Positions 7,056 to 15,352 of a stretch of 18,615 nucleotides of DNA are shown here, piece after piece. Under the pieces are notes generated by a model. The model saw only the letters and a list, made by a program, of their open reading frames with translations. It made no database searches and was not told the DNA's origin. Made by a program: the position numbers and the translations under genes. This DNA is from Agrobacterium fabrum (GTDB lineage Bacteria > Pseudomonadota > Alphaproteobacteria > Rhizobiales > Rhizobiaceae): positions 1 through 18,615 of the forward strand of contig QFOL01000043.1 of assembly GCA_003241215.1 (NCBI GenBank), given 5' to 3'. Numbering within the stretch: position 1 is the stretch's first letter; every line of letters begins with the position of its first letter.

Positions 7056-9723
7056 CGTAGGGGAGGGGAGCGACAAGGCTCGTCATGCCGGCGGCCAGCC
7101 GGCTGCCGGGCAGCGGGCAATGGCGACGAAGACGGGCGCGACACCCCGGCCGAATGCCGATGTCAGCGCCGCCGACGCCATTGAAGGCCGTGCCGAGATG
7201 CCCGGCTGGCAGAATGCTTTCGTGCTTGGCCCGAATGTCCGTTTCACCCGCACGCCGGAAAGCGCCTTTAACCGGCGTATGCCGGTTGAGACCCCCAATA
7301 TTCCCGAGGATGACGTGGTTGCCGCCGTTCCGCCTGAAACGGCGGAGCCGGATGCCGTGGCGCAGCAACAGGCCATGCAACAGGAAGTCGTTCCCCTTTC
7401 TCCGCCAGTCGTAAAGCCGGCGGAGCAACGCGTGCCGCCGCCGCGCATGCCGTTCCTGCCGCAGCCGCCGGATGCGCGGGGCGCCAGGGCGTTGACCTAT
7501 AAACTGCGCCTGGAGCTTGCCCGCAAGCAGGCGGAAGAAGCCGCCGCCGCACAGGCGCCGGTCCAGAACGTCATTACTGCGCCCATGGCGGCGGAAGCGC
7601 CGGTACAGCAGCGGGTATTCTCCGCTCTTCAGCCTCAATCTGCCGAGATGCCGGTCGCTGCCGCACAGGCCGCCGTGCCGGGTGCGTCCGTCCCCGCCTT
7701 TGCCGCACATCTGCCGGACGAGCTTTTCTGGGAAGTCATGACGCTCGATCTGCCGGGTGATGTCGGCGAGACCGCTCCCGCCTATCTGCGCGCCAATTTT
7801 GGCCCGGCGCCTGCAAATCCCGCTCTGACGAACCCGGTGCCGGCACAGCCTGTTTCCGCCGTTCCCGCATTGCCGTCCGCCGCCGTCGTGCTGTCCTCCG
7901 AACCTCCCGTTGTCACCGTGCCGGGCGGCTCCGCGATCCGGCTTTATCGGGAAATCGGCGTGCGTCAGGCCGTCGTTCCCGCCGCTGTTCCCGTCATCGA
8001 GCAGGAAATCGCGCCGCAGCCGGCGGCGGAAGCCCCTCTGGTTATCGAGCCGCAGCCGCCTGTCGAGCAGGCCCAGCCGGCGGAAAGAATGACGGCCGAG
8101 CCGCGGTTTGCGCCGCGTGCGCCCATTCAGGCCTCGCAGCCGATGTTCCGCGAAGCCCCGGTCTTTGCCGAGGGAGAATATGAATATCCCTCCATCGATC
8201 TTTTGCAGGAAGCCCGCATCCAGCAGACCACGACCATGACGCCCGAGGCGCTGGAACAGAGCGCCGGGCTTCTCGAAAGCGTGCTTGAGGATTTCGGCAT
8301 CAAGGGTGAGATCATCGATGTCCGCCCCGGCCCTGTCGTGACGCTTTATGAATTCGAACCCGCCCCGGGTGTCAAATCCTCGCGCGTCATCGGTCTGTCC
8401 GATGATATCGCCCGCTCCATGTCGGCGCTCTCGGCCCGCGTTGCGGTCGTGCCCGGCCGCAACGTCATCGGCATCGAGTTGCCGAACCCGGTGCGCGAAA
8501 CGGTTTATCTGCGTGAATTGATCGAAGCGCAGGATTATGCCGAGACCCGCCAGAAGCTCGCGCTCTGCCTCGGCAAGACCATCGGCGGCGAGCCCGTCAT
8601 CGCCGAACTGGCGAAGATGCCGCATCTGCTGGTCGCCGGCACCACCGGTTCCGGCAAGTCGGTTGCGATCAACACCATGATCCTGTCGCTGCTCTACCGT
8701 CTGAAGCCGGAAGAATGCCGCCTGATCATGGTCGATCCGAAGATGCTCGAGCTTTCCGTTTATGATGGTATCCCGCATCTTTTGACGCCCGTGGTCACCG
8801 ATCCGAAAAAGGCTGTCATGGCGCTGAAATGGGCCGTGCGCGAAATGGAAGACCGCTATCGCAAGATGTCGCGTCTCGGCGTGCGCAATATCGACGGTTA
8901 CAATGCAAGGGCTGCCGCCGCCCGCGCCAAGGGCGAGACGGTATTCTGCAACGTGCAGACCGGTTTCGACCGCGCCACCGGCGAGGCTGTCTACGAGCAG
9001 GAGGAAATGGACCTCACGGCCATGCCTTACATCGTCGTCATCGTTGACGAGATGGCCGACCTGATGATGGTCGCGGGCAAGGAGATCGAAGGCGCGATCC
9101 AGCGCCTGGCGCAGATGGCGCGCGCTGCCGGCATCCACCTCATCATGGCCACCCAGCGTCCGTCGGTCGATGTCATCACCGGCACGATCAAGGCCAACTT
9201 CCCGACCCGCATCTCCTTCCAGGTGACCTCGAAGATCGACAGCCGCACCATCCTTGGCGAACAGGGCGCGGAGCATCTGCTCGGTCAGGGCGACATGCTG
9301 CACATGATGGGCGGCGGCCGCATCGCCCGTGTCCACGGCCCCTTCGTTTCTGACGAGGAAGTGGAAAAGGTCGTGGCGCATCTGAAGACCCAGGGGCGTC
9401 CGGAATATCTCGGCACCGTTACGGAGGACGCCGACGAAACCGACGAAGAGGTGGAAGAGGACGCCGCGGTTTTCGACAAGACTGCTATGGGCGAGGACGA
9501 TAGCGACGATCTCTATGAAAAGGCGGTCAAGGTGGTGATGCGCGACAAGAAGTGCTCCACATCCTATATCCAGCGCCGCCTGTCCGTCGGCTACAATCGC
9601 GCCGCATCGCTGGTGGAGCGCATGGAGCAGGAAGGTATCGTCGGTCCGGCCAACCATGTCGGCAAGCGCGCCATCATCGCCGGCGAACGCTCTTCCTACG
9701 ATGCCATGGGATCGGATGACTGA
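6994..9723 (+). CDS. ftsK: DNA translocase FtsK/SpoIIIE, form without N-terminal membrane domain
   Basis: A 909-residue ATP-driven DNA pump for chromosome segregation and dimer resolution at division. Residues 1 to about 420 are a Pro/Ala/Gln/Val-rich linker with no membrane helices, unlike E. coli FtsK with four. The motor follows: the alpha part ([21 protein letters not shown]), Walker A GTTGSGKS (549-556), Walker [14 protein letters not shown] with D685 and E686, then [20 protein letters not shown]. An acidic linker ([13 protein letters not shown]) leads to a C-terminal gamma winged helix (about 838-899: [32 protein letters not shown]), the part that reads KOPS-type polar sequences and contacts XerD in E. 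coli. The start is uncertain: 6994, 7015 and 7120 are all in frame, and none has a strong ribosome site. The strongest nearby site serves the short frame at 6984. It may be a second FtsK beside a membrane-anchored one elsewhere in the genome. Confidence 0.93.
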   Translation: MMSVHAAMSFSRSRFQNSSNSVGEGSDKARHAGGQPAAGQRAMATKTGATPRPNADVSAADAIEGRAEMPGWQNAFVLGPNVRFTRTPESAFNRRMPVETPNIPEDDVVAAVPPETAEPDAVAQQQAMQQEVVPLSPPVVKPAEQRVPPPRMPFLPQPPDARGARALTYKLRLELARKQAEEAAAAQAPVQNVITAPMAAEAPVQQRVFSALQPQSAEMPVAAAQAAVPGASVPAFAAHLPDELFWEVMTLDLPGDVGETAPAYLRANFGPAPANPALTNPVPAQPVSAVPALPSAAVVLSSEPPVVTVPGGSAIRLYREIGVRQAVVPAAVPVIEQEIAPQPAAEAPLVIEPQPPVEQAQPAERMTAEPRFAPRAPIQASQPMFREAPVFAEGEYEYPSIDLLQEARIQQTTTMTPEALEQSAGLLESVLEDFGIKGEIIDVRPGPVVTLYEFEPAPGVKSSRVIGLSDDIARSMSALSARVAVVPGRNVIGIELPNPVRETVYLRELIEAQDYAETRQKLALCLGKTIGGEPVIAELAKMPHLLVAGTTGSGKSVAINTMILSLLYRLKPEECRLIMVDPKMLELSVYDGIPHLLTPVVTDPKKAVMALKWAVREMEDRYRKMSRLGVRNIDGYNARAAAARAKGETVFCNVQTGFDRATGEAVYEQEEMDLTAMPYIVVIVDEMADLMMVAGKEIEGAIQRLAQMARAAGIHLIMATQRPSVDVITGTIKANFPTRISFQVTSKIDSRTILGEQGAEHLLGQGDMLHMMGGGRIARVHGPFVSDEEVEKVVAHLKTQGRPEYLGTVTEDADETDEEVEEDAAVFDKTAMGEDDSDDLYEKAVKVVMRDKKCSTSYIQRRLSVGYNRAASLVERMEQEGIVGPANHVGKRAIIAGERSSYDAMGSDD

Positions 9724-9732
9724 TCGATCCTT

Positions 9733-9769
9733 CGGGGCGCGCGATATTCGATTGCAAAAACGCGCCCCG
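9733..9769 (+). terminator. Hairpin after ftsK (weak terminator candidate)
   Basis: A 9-bp perfect stem, CGGGGCGCG (9733-9741) with CGCGCCCCG (9761-9769), and a 19-base loop, starting 9 bases after the ftsK stop. No T-run follows, so termination may be partial or factor-dependent. It separates ftsK from the dehydrogenase gene that starts at 9816 on the same strand. Confidence 0.4.
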
Positions 9770-9815
9770 TGAATAGCTTGTGCGGCATGGATTCTGGAAT
9801 TGGGAGGATTCCCTC

Positions 9816-10892
9816 ATGGCGCACGGCAATGAAAAGGCGGCCGTTCTGGCGAGGCTGGATGAGCTGGAGCGGTTCTGCCGCGCCGTTTTCCTGGCCGCCG
9901 GCACCGATGATGAAACGGCGGATGCGGCGACCCGCGCCATGATGCATGGCACAAGGCTTGGCGTGGACAGCCACGGCGTTCGTCTCCTTGCCCATTATAT
10001 CACCGCGCTGGAGGGTGGACGCCTCAATCGTCGGCCGCAGATCAGCCGCGTTTCCGGTTTCGGCGCAGTGGAGACGCTTGACGCCGACAACGCCCATGGC
10101 GCCCGCGCCACCTATGCGGCCATGGACAGCGCCATGGCGCTTGCGGAGAAATTCGGCATCGGCGCTGTGGCGATCAGGAACTCCTCGCATTTCGGCCCGG
10201 CCGGCGCCTATGCGCTGGAAGCGGCGCGGCGGGGTTATATCGGTCTCACCTTCTGCAACTCGGACAGTTTCGTGCGTCTGCACGATGGCGCCATGCGCTT
10301 CCATGGCACCAACCCCATCGCCATCGGTGTGCCGGCAGCGGATGACATGCCCTGGCTGCTCGACATGGCCACCAGCGCGGTGCCCTATAACCGTGTTCTG
10401 CTTTACCGCAGCCTTGGGCAGCAATTGCCGCAAGGTGTCGCTTCTGACGGAGACGGTGTCGATACGCGCGATCCCCATGCCGTTGAAATGCTTGCCCCGG
10501 TTGGCGGCGAGTTCGGTTTCAAGGGTGCGGCGCTTGCGGGAATGGTGGAGATTTTCAGCGCCGTGCTGACAGGCATGAAACTCAGCTTCGATATCGCCCC
10601 CATGGGCGGGCCGGACTTTTCCACGCCGCGCGGGCTGGGGGCCTTTGTGGTGGCGCTGAAGCCGGAGGCCTTCCTGGAGCGCGAGGTGTTCGACGAGGGC
10701 ATGAAGCGTTATCTCGAAGTTCTGCGGGAATCGCCCGTGCGGCAGGACTGCAAGGTCATGGCGCCCGGCGACCGGGAGTGGGCAGTCTCGGCAAAACGGG
10801 AAAGGGAAGGCGCGCCTGTCGACCCGGTCACGCGGGCAGCCTTCTCGGAGCTTGCGGCAAAATTCTCGATCGATCCGCCCGCCTATCATTAA
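9816..10892 (+). CDS. Ldh/YlbC-AllD family NAD(P)-dependent dehydrogenase
   Basis: A 358-residue oxidoreductase of the malate/L-lactate/ureidoglycolate dehydrogenase family, which is unrelated to Rossmann-type LDH. Family marks are GVDSHGVR (49-56), DNAHGARAT (91-99), the catalytic histidine region RNSSHFGPAGAY (121-132, H125), the NAD(P)-binding HGTNPIAIG (163-171), LDMATSAVP (182-190) and GFKGAALAGMVEI (234-246). Several usually conserved residues differ: AHGA instead of GHGA, and YNRV where many members have a Gly-Lys pair, so substrate use may be unusual. ATG 9816 is chosen because GGGAGG lies 8 bases upstream. It could share a transcript with ftsK across a 92-base gap. Members oxidise 2-hydroxy acids or reduce 2-keto acids or cyclic imines. 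AllD (ureidoglycolate dehydrogenase) is one option, given AllE at 14501, but this is not shown. Confidence 0.85.
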   Translation: MAHGNEKAAVLARLDELERFCRAVFLAAGTDDETADAATRAMMHGTRLGVDSHGVRLLAHYITALEGGRLNRRPQISRVSGFGAVETLDADNAHGARATYAAMDSAMALAEKFGIGAVAIRNSSHFGPAGAYALEAARRGYIGLTFCNSDSFVRLHDGAMRFHGTNPIAIGVPAADDMPWLLDMATSAVPYNRVLLYRSLGQQLPQGVASDGDGVDTRDPHAVEMLAPVGGEFGFKGAALAGMVEIFSAVLTGMKLSFDIAPMGGPDFSTPRGLGAFVVALKPEAFLEREVFDEGMKRYLEVLRESPVRQDCKVMAPGDREWAVSAKREREGAPVDPVTRAAFSELAAKFSIDPPAYH

Positions 10893-10917
10893 AGCGGCCT
10901 GCGGCTGACCGCCGCTT
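10892..10917. terminator. Candidate bidirectional terminator between convergent genes
   Basis: Inverted repeat AAGCGGC (10892-10898) and GCCGCTT (10911-10917) with a 12-base loop. It begins at the dehydrogenase stop codon and lies 32 bases beyond the stop of the convergent GGDEF-EAL gene. Read on the minus strand, the stem is followed by a short TTTAA. It is the only clear hairpin in the 56-base gap. Confidence 0.45.
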
Positions 10918-10948
10918 GTGACGGACCCTTGCCGCCGCCATCGCAGGC

Positions 10949-12943
10949 TCAGGCGGGACGCAGCAGCATGTTCGGACGCGGATAGGGCGTTGCCGTCGCC
11001 CCAAGCCTTTCGGCCGTGACAGGGCGACCGATATAATAACCCTGCGCGTAGTCGATCTCCATCTGGCGCACGAGCCTCAGCTGCTCCTCCGTTTCCACGC
11101 CTTCGATCAGGATCTTGTGGCCGCGGTTGCGGATGAGGCGGATCATGTCCTGCAGCATTGCCCGCCCGCGCGGGGTCTTGCTGTCATGCAGGAACGAGCG
11201 GTCGATCTTGACGGTATCGAAATCCGTCATGCGCAGCCAGGAAAGGCCAGCGAAACCGGTTCCGAAATCATCCAGCCAGATATTGATGCCGAGCGTCTTC
11301 AGGTCGTTCAGGCAACGCAGCACATCCGAATGCATCTCCATGTCGACGCCTTCGGTGATTTCGAAGGCGAGCCTGTTGCCGGCGATGCCGGCCTCGACGA
11401 GAATGGCGGCCACCGAGGTGGCGAAACCGGGGTTTTTCAATTGCATCGGCGAGACGTTGACGCTGACGACGGCGACCTTGTCATCGGCCAGGATCTGCTT
11501 GCAGACGGTCTTGATGGTCCACAGGCCCAGTTCCATGATCGTGCCGGTACGCTCGGCAATCGGAATGAAAATACCGGGTGCGACAGGGCTGCCGTCCAGC
11601 AGGCGAAGCCGCATCAGTGCCTCGACGCCTGCGGTCTCGTTGGTCGAAATGTTGAGGATCGGCTGATAGACGAGGGAAACGAGGTTCTCCGCGATGGCGA
11701 TTTTCAGCAGGGCCGCGATGTTCTCGGTCTCGTCGCTGGTCTGCGGGTCTTCCGGATCGAACAGTTTCATGCAGTTGCGGCCGTTACCCTTGGCGATGTA
11801 GAGCGCGCGGTCGGCTTCGTTGATGATCTTCTCGAGCTTGCCGTCGGGATTGGGGCGGGTGAAGGACGCGCCGATGCTGACGGTGACGATGAAAGTGCCG
11901 TCCCGGCGCTGGTCATGTGCAAGCGAAAGGTTTTCAACGGTATGGCGGATCGTTTCGGCCAGATCCCCCACCTGCTGTTTGGACTTGAACGGCGCCAGCA
12001 CGATGAATTCCTCGCCGCCATAACGGCCGATCGAGGCGCCGTGATCGATGATTGCATCCTGCAGCGCGTTGCCCACCGTCACTAGACATTTATCGCCTTC
12101 CTGGTGGCCGTAGCGGTCATTGTATTTCTTGAAGAAATCGACATCGATCAGAAAGACGGCAAAACCTTCTTTCTTCTTGCTCCAATTGTCCCACAGCAGC
12201 CGCAGGTGATGGTCTATGGCGCGGCGGTTCTGCAGGCCGGTGAGGGAATCTGTATTGGAAAGACGCAGCAGCGCCTGGCCGCGCTCATCCGCGGCCTTCT
12301 GTTGGGCCTTCGCCTCCAGCCCGTTGACGAAGACGTGGTAGCGTTCACGGTTCAGGTTCCAGTTCACGTAAGAGGTGAAGATGAAACAGGACAGGTAGAA
12401 GGTGCCGAAAGCGAATTTGTAGAATGCATCTTCCGGAAACTGCGTTGCCGCCAGAAAATAGGTAACGAGAATAATGCCCGAAGAGACCAGCGACAGGTGA
12501 AAGCGGAAAGTGAAAAACAGATTGGCGCCCATCATGAAGATGGCCCCGAAAACCATGTAGTAGGACATGTTTTCGATGTTGTCGGTAAACAGCGAAGGCA
12601 CCAGCCAGCCGATATATCCCATCACGAGGGCGGTGGCGCAGGTGAGATCGAGCGCCGCGGTGCTCGCCCCCTTGCGCAGCTGGATTTCCAGTGTCAGCAG
12701 CGATGACAGGACGACGGTGAAGCGGGCGAGAATGGTGTAGAATGCGACGTCGGGTATCAGGATGATGTCGCTTGCGGCAAACAGCAGGTAGATTAAAACA
12801 GCCGTCCACAGGCCCCGGCGGATTGAACCGCGGCGGCTCCGTTCGCCTTCCTGCTGGTAAAGAGCAAGAAGTTCATCAGAAAACCGGGAGTCCGGCCGCC
12901 GATAGTCTTGCTGTCCAGCCGCCTCTCCCAATGTGTGCTTCAT
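10949..12943 (-). CDS. Membrane GGDEF-EAL protein (c-di-GMP synthase/phosphodiesterase)
   Basis: 664 residues from ATG 12943. This start is preferred over ATG 12955 because GGGAAAG lies just upstream of it, while nothing suitable precedes 12955. The N-terminus carries about five or six membrane helices (roughly residues 45-200) as a sensor, with no recognised sensory domain. The GGDEF domain has DVDFFKKYNDRYGHQEGD and an active GGEEF (309-313). The position of the inhibitory RxxD site reads DHGA, so product feedback is probably lost. The EAL domain keeps E441 of EAL, the Asn of VSVNVS (496), FEITE (E528), DDFGTG (D558, D559), K579, the glutamate of IEGVE (614) and AQGYY (Q634), so phosphodiesterase activity should be intact. 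Which activity wins in the cell is unknown. It is divergent from the methyltransferase gene, sharing about 315 bases. Confidence 0.93.
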   Translation of the reverse strand: MKHTLGEAAGQQDYRRPDSRFSDELLALYQQEGERSRRGSIRRGLWTAVLIYLLFAASDIILIPDVAFYTILARFTVVLSSLLTLEIQLRKGASTAALDLTCATALVMGYIGWLVPSLFTDNIENMSYYMVFGAIFMMGANLFFTFRFHLSLVSSGIILVTYFLAATQFPEDAFYKFAFGTFYLSCFIFTSYVNWNLNRERYHVFVNGLEAKAQQKAADERGQALLRLSNTDSLTGLQNRRAIDHHLRLLWDNWSKKKEGFAVFLIDVDFFKKYNDRYGHQEGDKCLVTVGNALQDAIIDHGASIGRYGGEEFIVLAPFKSKQQVGDLAETIRHTVENLSLAHDQRRDGTFIVTVSIGASFTRPNPDGKLEKIINEADRALYIAKGNGRNCMKLFDPEDPQTSDETENIAALLKIAIAENLVSLVYQPILNISTNETAGVEALMRLRLLDGSPVAPGIFIPIAERTGTIMELGLWTIKTVCKQILADDKVAVVSVNVSPMQLKNPGFATSVAAILVEAGIAGNRLAFEITEGVDMEMHSDVLRCLNDLKTLGINIWLDDFGTGFAGLSWLRMTDFDTVKIDRSFLHDSKTPRGRAMLQDMIRLIRNRGHKILIEGVETEEQLRLVRQMEIDYAQGYYIGRPVTAERLGATATPYPRPNMLLRPA

Positions 12944-13259
12944 GCACTTTCCCATAGTGTTGCGTATACTTAATCAAGTAACTGCTTATTCCACTTTTCC
13001 GTGTGCTTCCGCACCCGGCGCGGGTTCCTGTCAATCTCTCCTGATGTGAGCGGAAAACACCGAGAGGAAGAGCGCATCATACGTTCGCAACATTAAGTTT
13101 CGCTAAATCACGTATCCGCTTTCTCCTCTGCCCACGAGTGTGACCAAAAAAATACGCTCACGTACTAATCTATCCCTACACCGCTCAAAAATCGAAAGCG
13201 AGTGGCCTTCCGGCTCCCAGAAACGTATAGTTAACAATGTGTTAATACTGGAGGCTGAA
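12944..13259. other. Divergent intergenic region between the GGDEF-EAL and methyltransferase genes
   Basis: No gene supported. The frame of the methyltransferase stays open upstream to 13140, but that stretch lacks a ribosome site and contains a regulatory box. Elements seen: a small inverted repeat TACTT-AATC-AAGTA (12967-12980) just before the GGDEF-EAL gene; a one-mismatch CtrA-type site TTAA-N7-TAAA (13093-13107); and a perfect TTAA-N7-TTAA (13231-13245). The 11-mer TTAAGTTTCGC at 13093 also occurs at 349-359, beside the other perfect box. Confidence 0.5.
13231..13245. promoter_or_regulatory. CtrA-type binding box TTAA-N7-TTAA
   Basis: TTAA-CAATGTG-TTAA is a perfect match to the CtrA consensus. 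It ends 4 bases before the GGAGG ribosome site and about 15 bases before the GTG start of the methyltransferase gene. If CtrA binds here it would lie over or just downstream of the likely transcription start, which suggests repression. A weaker site with one mismatch is at 13093-13107. Confidence 0.55.
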
Positions 13260-14306
13260 GTGGTGCGGGTAAAGAAGAAAAATCTTGACGGGGCAAGTCT
13301 GATTACCCCGGATACTGTCGCAAAAGAGATTTTTGCACGCAGAACCGAAACATTCGATGAGCAGTTCGCAGTTGCGAAAGCAGAGGTGGCGCTCATTCTC
13401 GAATTGGCACAGCAGCAATTCGACAATGGTGTTGCGGCGCGTGAGATAATACATCGAACAGCGGGCGCACTGCATGGCCTGCGAGAGAAGCTCCACTCCA
13501 GCGTGTGGGCTGAACTGATTCCGCTGGTACAGAATCACCCGGTTTCGGTCCATTTTCTGGAAGACCCGTTCACGCGCTGGTCATTCGAAAAACCGCGGGG
13601 TTACTCGGGCGATGCGCAGCTGCTCGATTTCATCTACGGCCATGACAGCGTCGCTGACGTGGTGAACAGGGCGACGCCGCTCGGTGCGGCCCTTTACGAT
13701 TATACCAAGGACGCCAGTTCCTCGGTCGCCGTGCGTGAGCGGCGCGATCTGCTGACGCGCTTTGTCGACGAGGCGGCGGCCCGGCATGGCGGGGAGACGG
13801 AGATCCTCACCATCGCCTCCGGTCATTTGCGTGAGGCGGATGCGTCCGTGGCGCTGAAAGAGGGTGGGATCAAGCGCTGGGTGGCGCTCGATCAAGATCC
13901 CTTGAGCGTCGGTTCCGTCGCCCGCGATTTTAATGGCACCTGCATCGAGGCGATCGACGGTTCCGTGCGCGATATCGTTCTGCGCACGCAGGAACTCGGC
14001 ACCTTCGATCTCATCTATGCCGCCGGTCTTTACGATTACCTGAACGATCGCGTGGCGATCAAGCTGACGCGGCGCTGCATGGACATGCTGAAACCCGGCG
14101 GCATGTTCCTCTTCGCCAACTTCTCGGAAGACATCGTCGTCGACGGTTACATGGAAACCTTCATGAACTGGGCGCTGCTTTTGCGCTCCAAGGCGGATAT
14201 GTGGCGCATCGTCAATGCCAGCGCCGATCCCGCAAGCATCGAGGCGGAGGTGTTCTTCGGCGAGAACCACAATATCGTTTACGCCACGATGCGTAAGAAG
14301 ATGTGA
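13260..14306 (+). CDS. SAM-dependent methyltransferase, PhcB-like (3-hydroxy fatty acid methyl ester type)
   Basis: 348 residues. The start is GTG 13260 or the adjacent GTG 13263; GGAGG (13250-13254) sits 5 or 8 bases upstream. The first ~95 residues are mostly helical. FEKPRGYSGDAQLLDFIYG (109-127) follows; a PRGY-x-GD segment before a class I methyltransferase fold is a mark of proteins named EF/3-hydroxypalmitate methyl ester biosynthesis proteins (PhcB-like, recalled from family knowledge). The SAM-binding region is ILTIASGHLREAD (182-194), with acidic D211 in ALDQDP, then GTFDLIYAAGLYDYL (247-261) and LKPGGMFLFANF (277-288). It is soluble, with no signal peptide. In Ralstonia, PhcB makes the quorum signal 3-OH-PAME; here the substrate is unknown and PhcS/R/Q partners are not in the window. 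A CtrA-type box lies just upstream. Confidence 0.7.
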   Translation: MVRVKKKNLDGASLITPDTVAKEIFARRTETFDEQFAVAKAEVALILELAQQQFDNGVAAREIIHRTAGALHGLREKLHSSVWAELIPLVQNHPVSVHFLEDPFTRWSFEKPRGYSGDAQLLDFIYGHDSVADVVNRATPLGAALYDYTKDASSSVAVRERRDLLTRFVDEAAARHGGETEILTIASGHLREADASVALKEGGIKRWVALDQDPLSVGSVARDFNGTCIEAIDGSVRDIVLRTQELGTFDLIYAAGLYDYLNDRVAIKLTRRCMDMLKPGGMFLFANFSEDIVVDGYMETFMNWALLLRSKADMWRIVNASADPASIEAEVFFGENHNIVYATMRKKM

Positions 14307-14350
14307 AGCAAGAGCCGCGCTCGTTAGGCTTTCGTGGAAGGCCGGCGCAT

Positions 14351-14386
14351 GCTGCTTGTTTCTTCTCCCCGCCGGGGAGAAGAAAC
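14351..14386. repeat. Palindromic intergenic repeat, copy 2
   Basis: Bases 14351-14382 are the exact reverse complement of 20-51. Here the palindrome is longer: GTTTCTTCTCCCC-GCC-GGGGAGAAGAAAC spans 14358-14386 with no mismatch. It lies 45 bases past the methyltransferase stop and may act as a transcript-end hairpin, though only ACGTGC follows. Confidence 0.7.
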
Positions 14387-14500
14387 GTGCGGAGACACCC
14401 TGCGCATTCCGCAGTACGCCGGTTTCCGCCTTCGCCAATAACCATTGATTAAACCCTGCCGCGGGCCTAAGAATCCGCGCCGGATGCGTTGCAGAATGGA

Positions 14501-15325
14501 ATGGCTGAAATGAAGAGATATTATTCGGATATGGGCGGTCTGCCGGGGCAGACGGAATTGCTGTCGAGCAAGGCTGTTTTCAAGACCGCCTATGCGGTGA
14601 TCCCCAAGACTGTCATGTCCGATATCGTGACAAGCGTGCTGCCGCACTGGACCGGCACCCGGGCCTGGATCATCGCCCGGCCGATGACCGGGTTTTCCGA
14701 GACCTTCGCGCAATATATCGTCGAGATACAGCCGGGCGGCGGCAGCGACCGGCCGGAGCCGGATGAGAGGGCGCAAGCGGCGATCTTCGTTGTGGAAGGC
14801 GAGATGACTGTGGCGTTCGAGGGTGCGCAACATGCGCTGCGGGAGGGCTCGTTCGCTTTCCTGCCGGCCGGCGCGCGCTGGCAGGTCAGGAATTCCGGCA
14901 AGGCGCCCGTCAAGTTCCACTGGGTGCGCAAGGCGTTTCAGGCGGTCGAAGGGCTGGAGCCGCCACCGGCGATCTTCACGCATGAAGACGAAAATACCAT
15001 GTCGGCCATGCCCGATACCGATGGCAAATGGGTCACGACGCGCTTCATCGATCCGGAAGACGTGCGTTATGACATGCACCTCAACATCGTCACCTTCGAG
15101 CCGGGTGCGACCATTCCCTTCATGGAAACCCATGTGATGGAACACGGTCTTTATGTGCTGGAAGGCAAGGCCGTCTACCGACTCAACGAAGACTGGGTGG
15201 AAGTGCAGGCGGGCGATTTCATGTGGCTGCGCGCCTATTGCCCGCAGGCCTGTTATGCGGGCGGCCCGGGCCGGTTCCGTTACCTGCTCTATAAGGACGT
15301 GAATCGTCACGTGAAGCTCTGGTAA
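14501..15325 (+). CDS. allE: (S)-ureidoglycine aminohydrolase (bicupin)
   Basis: 274 residues from ATG 14501. ATG 14510 and TTG 14489 are alternatives, and no start has a strong ribosome site. The enzyme releases ammonia from (S)-ureidoglycine to give (S)-ureidoglycolate in allantoin breakdown. It has two cupin barrels. The N-terminal one (about 60-150) includes YIVEIQPGGGSDRPEPDERAQ and lacks a full ligand set. The C-terminal one carries the expected metal ligands E209, H211, H215 (ETHVMEHGLYVLEG) and Q249 (YCPQACYAG), with the same 2-, 4- and 34-residue spacing as in characterised Mn-dependent plant and E. coli enzymes. The ending YLLYKDVNRHVKLW is typical. Unlike in dedicated clusters, no allantoinase or allantoate amidohydrolase gene is adjacent. 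A near-CtrA site (ATAA-N7-TTAA, 14438-14452) lies upstream, but is weak. Confidence 0.9.
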   Translation: MAEMKRYYSDMGGLPGQTELLSSKAVFKTAYAVIPKTVMSDIVTSVLPHWTGTRAWIIARPMTGFSETFAQYIVEIQPGGGSDRPEPDERAQAAIFVVEGEMTVAFEGAQHALREGSFAFLPAGARWQVRNSGKAPVKFHWVRKAFQAVEGLEPPPAIFTHEDENTMSAMPDTDGKWVTTRFIDPEDVRYDMHLNIVTFEPGATIPFMETHVMEHGLYVLEGKAVYRLNEDWVEVQAGDFMWLRAYCPQACYAGGPGRFRYLLYKDVNRHVKLW

Positions 15326-15352
15326 CGGGTGCAACACCACAAAACCGGTGAA

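Noticed and set aside
7057..7070. Very purine-rich GGGGAGGGGAG as the ribosome site of ftsK
   Set aside because: No in-frame ATG, GTG or TTG follows at usable spacing; the nearest ATG (7085) is out of frame.
6949..9657. A 902-codon open frame on the minus strand, opposite ftsK
   Set aside because: It mirrors almost all of ftsK, is rich in His/Arg/Gly/Asp as antisense frames of GC-rich genes are, and has no recognisable domain. The plus-strand FtsK has all its motifs.
13140..13259. Upstream extension of the methyltransferase to GTG 13140
   Set aside because: No ribosome site at 13140, the stretch contains the TTAA-N7-TTAA box, and GGAGG at 13250 is placed for GTG 13260/13263.
14438..14452. 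ATAA-N7-TTAA as a third CtrA box before allE
   Set aside because: One mismatch in a critical half-site and no other support; kept only as a weak note in the allE entry.
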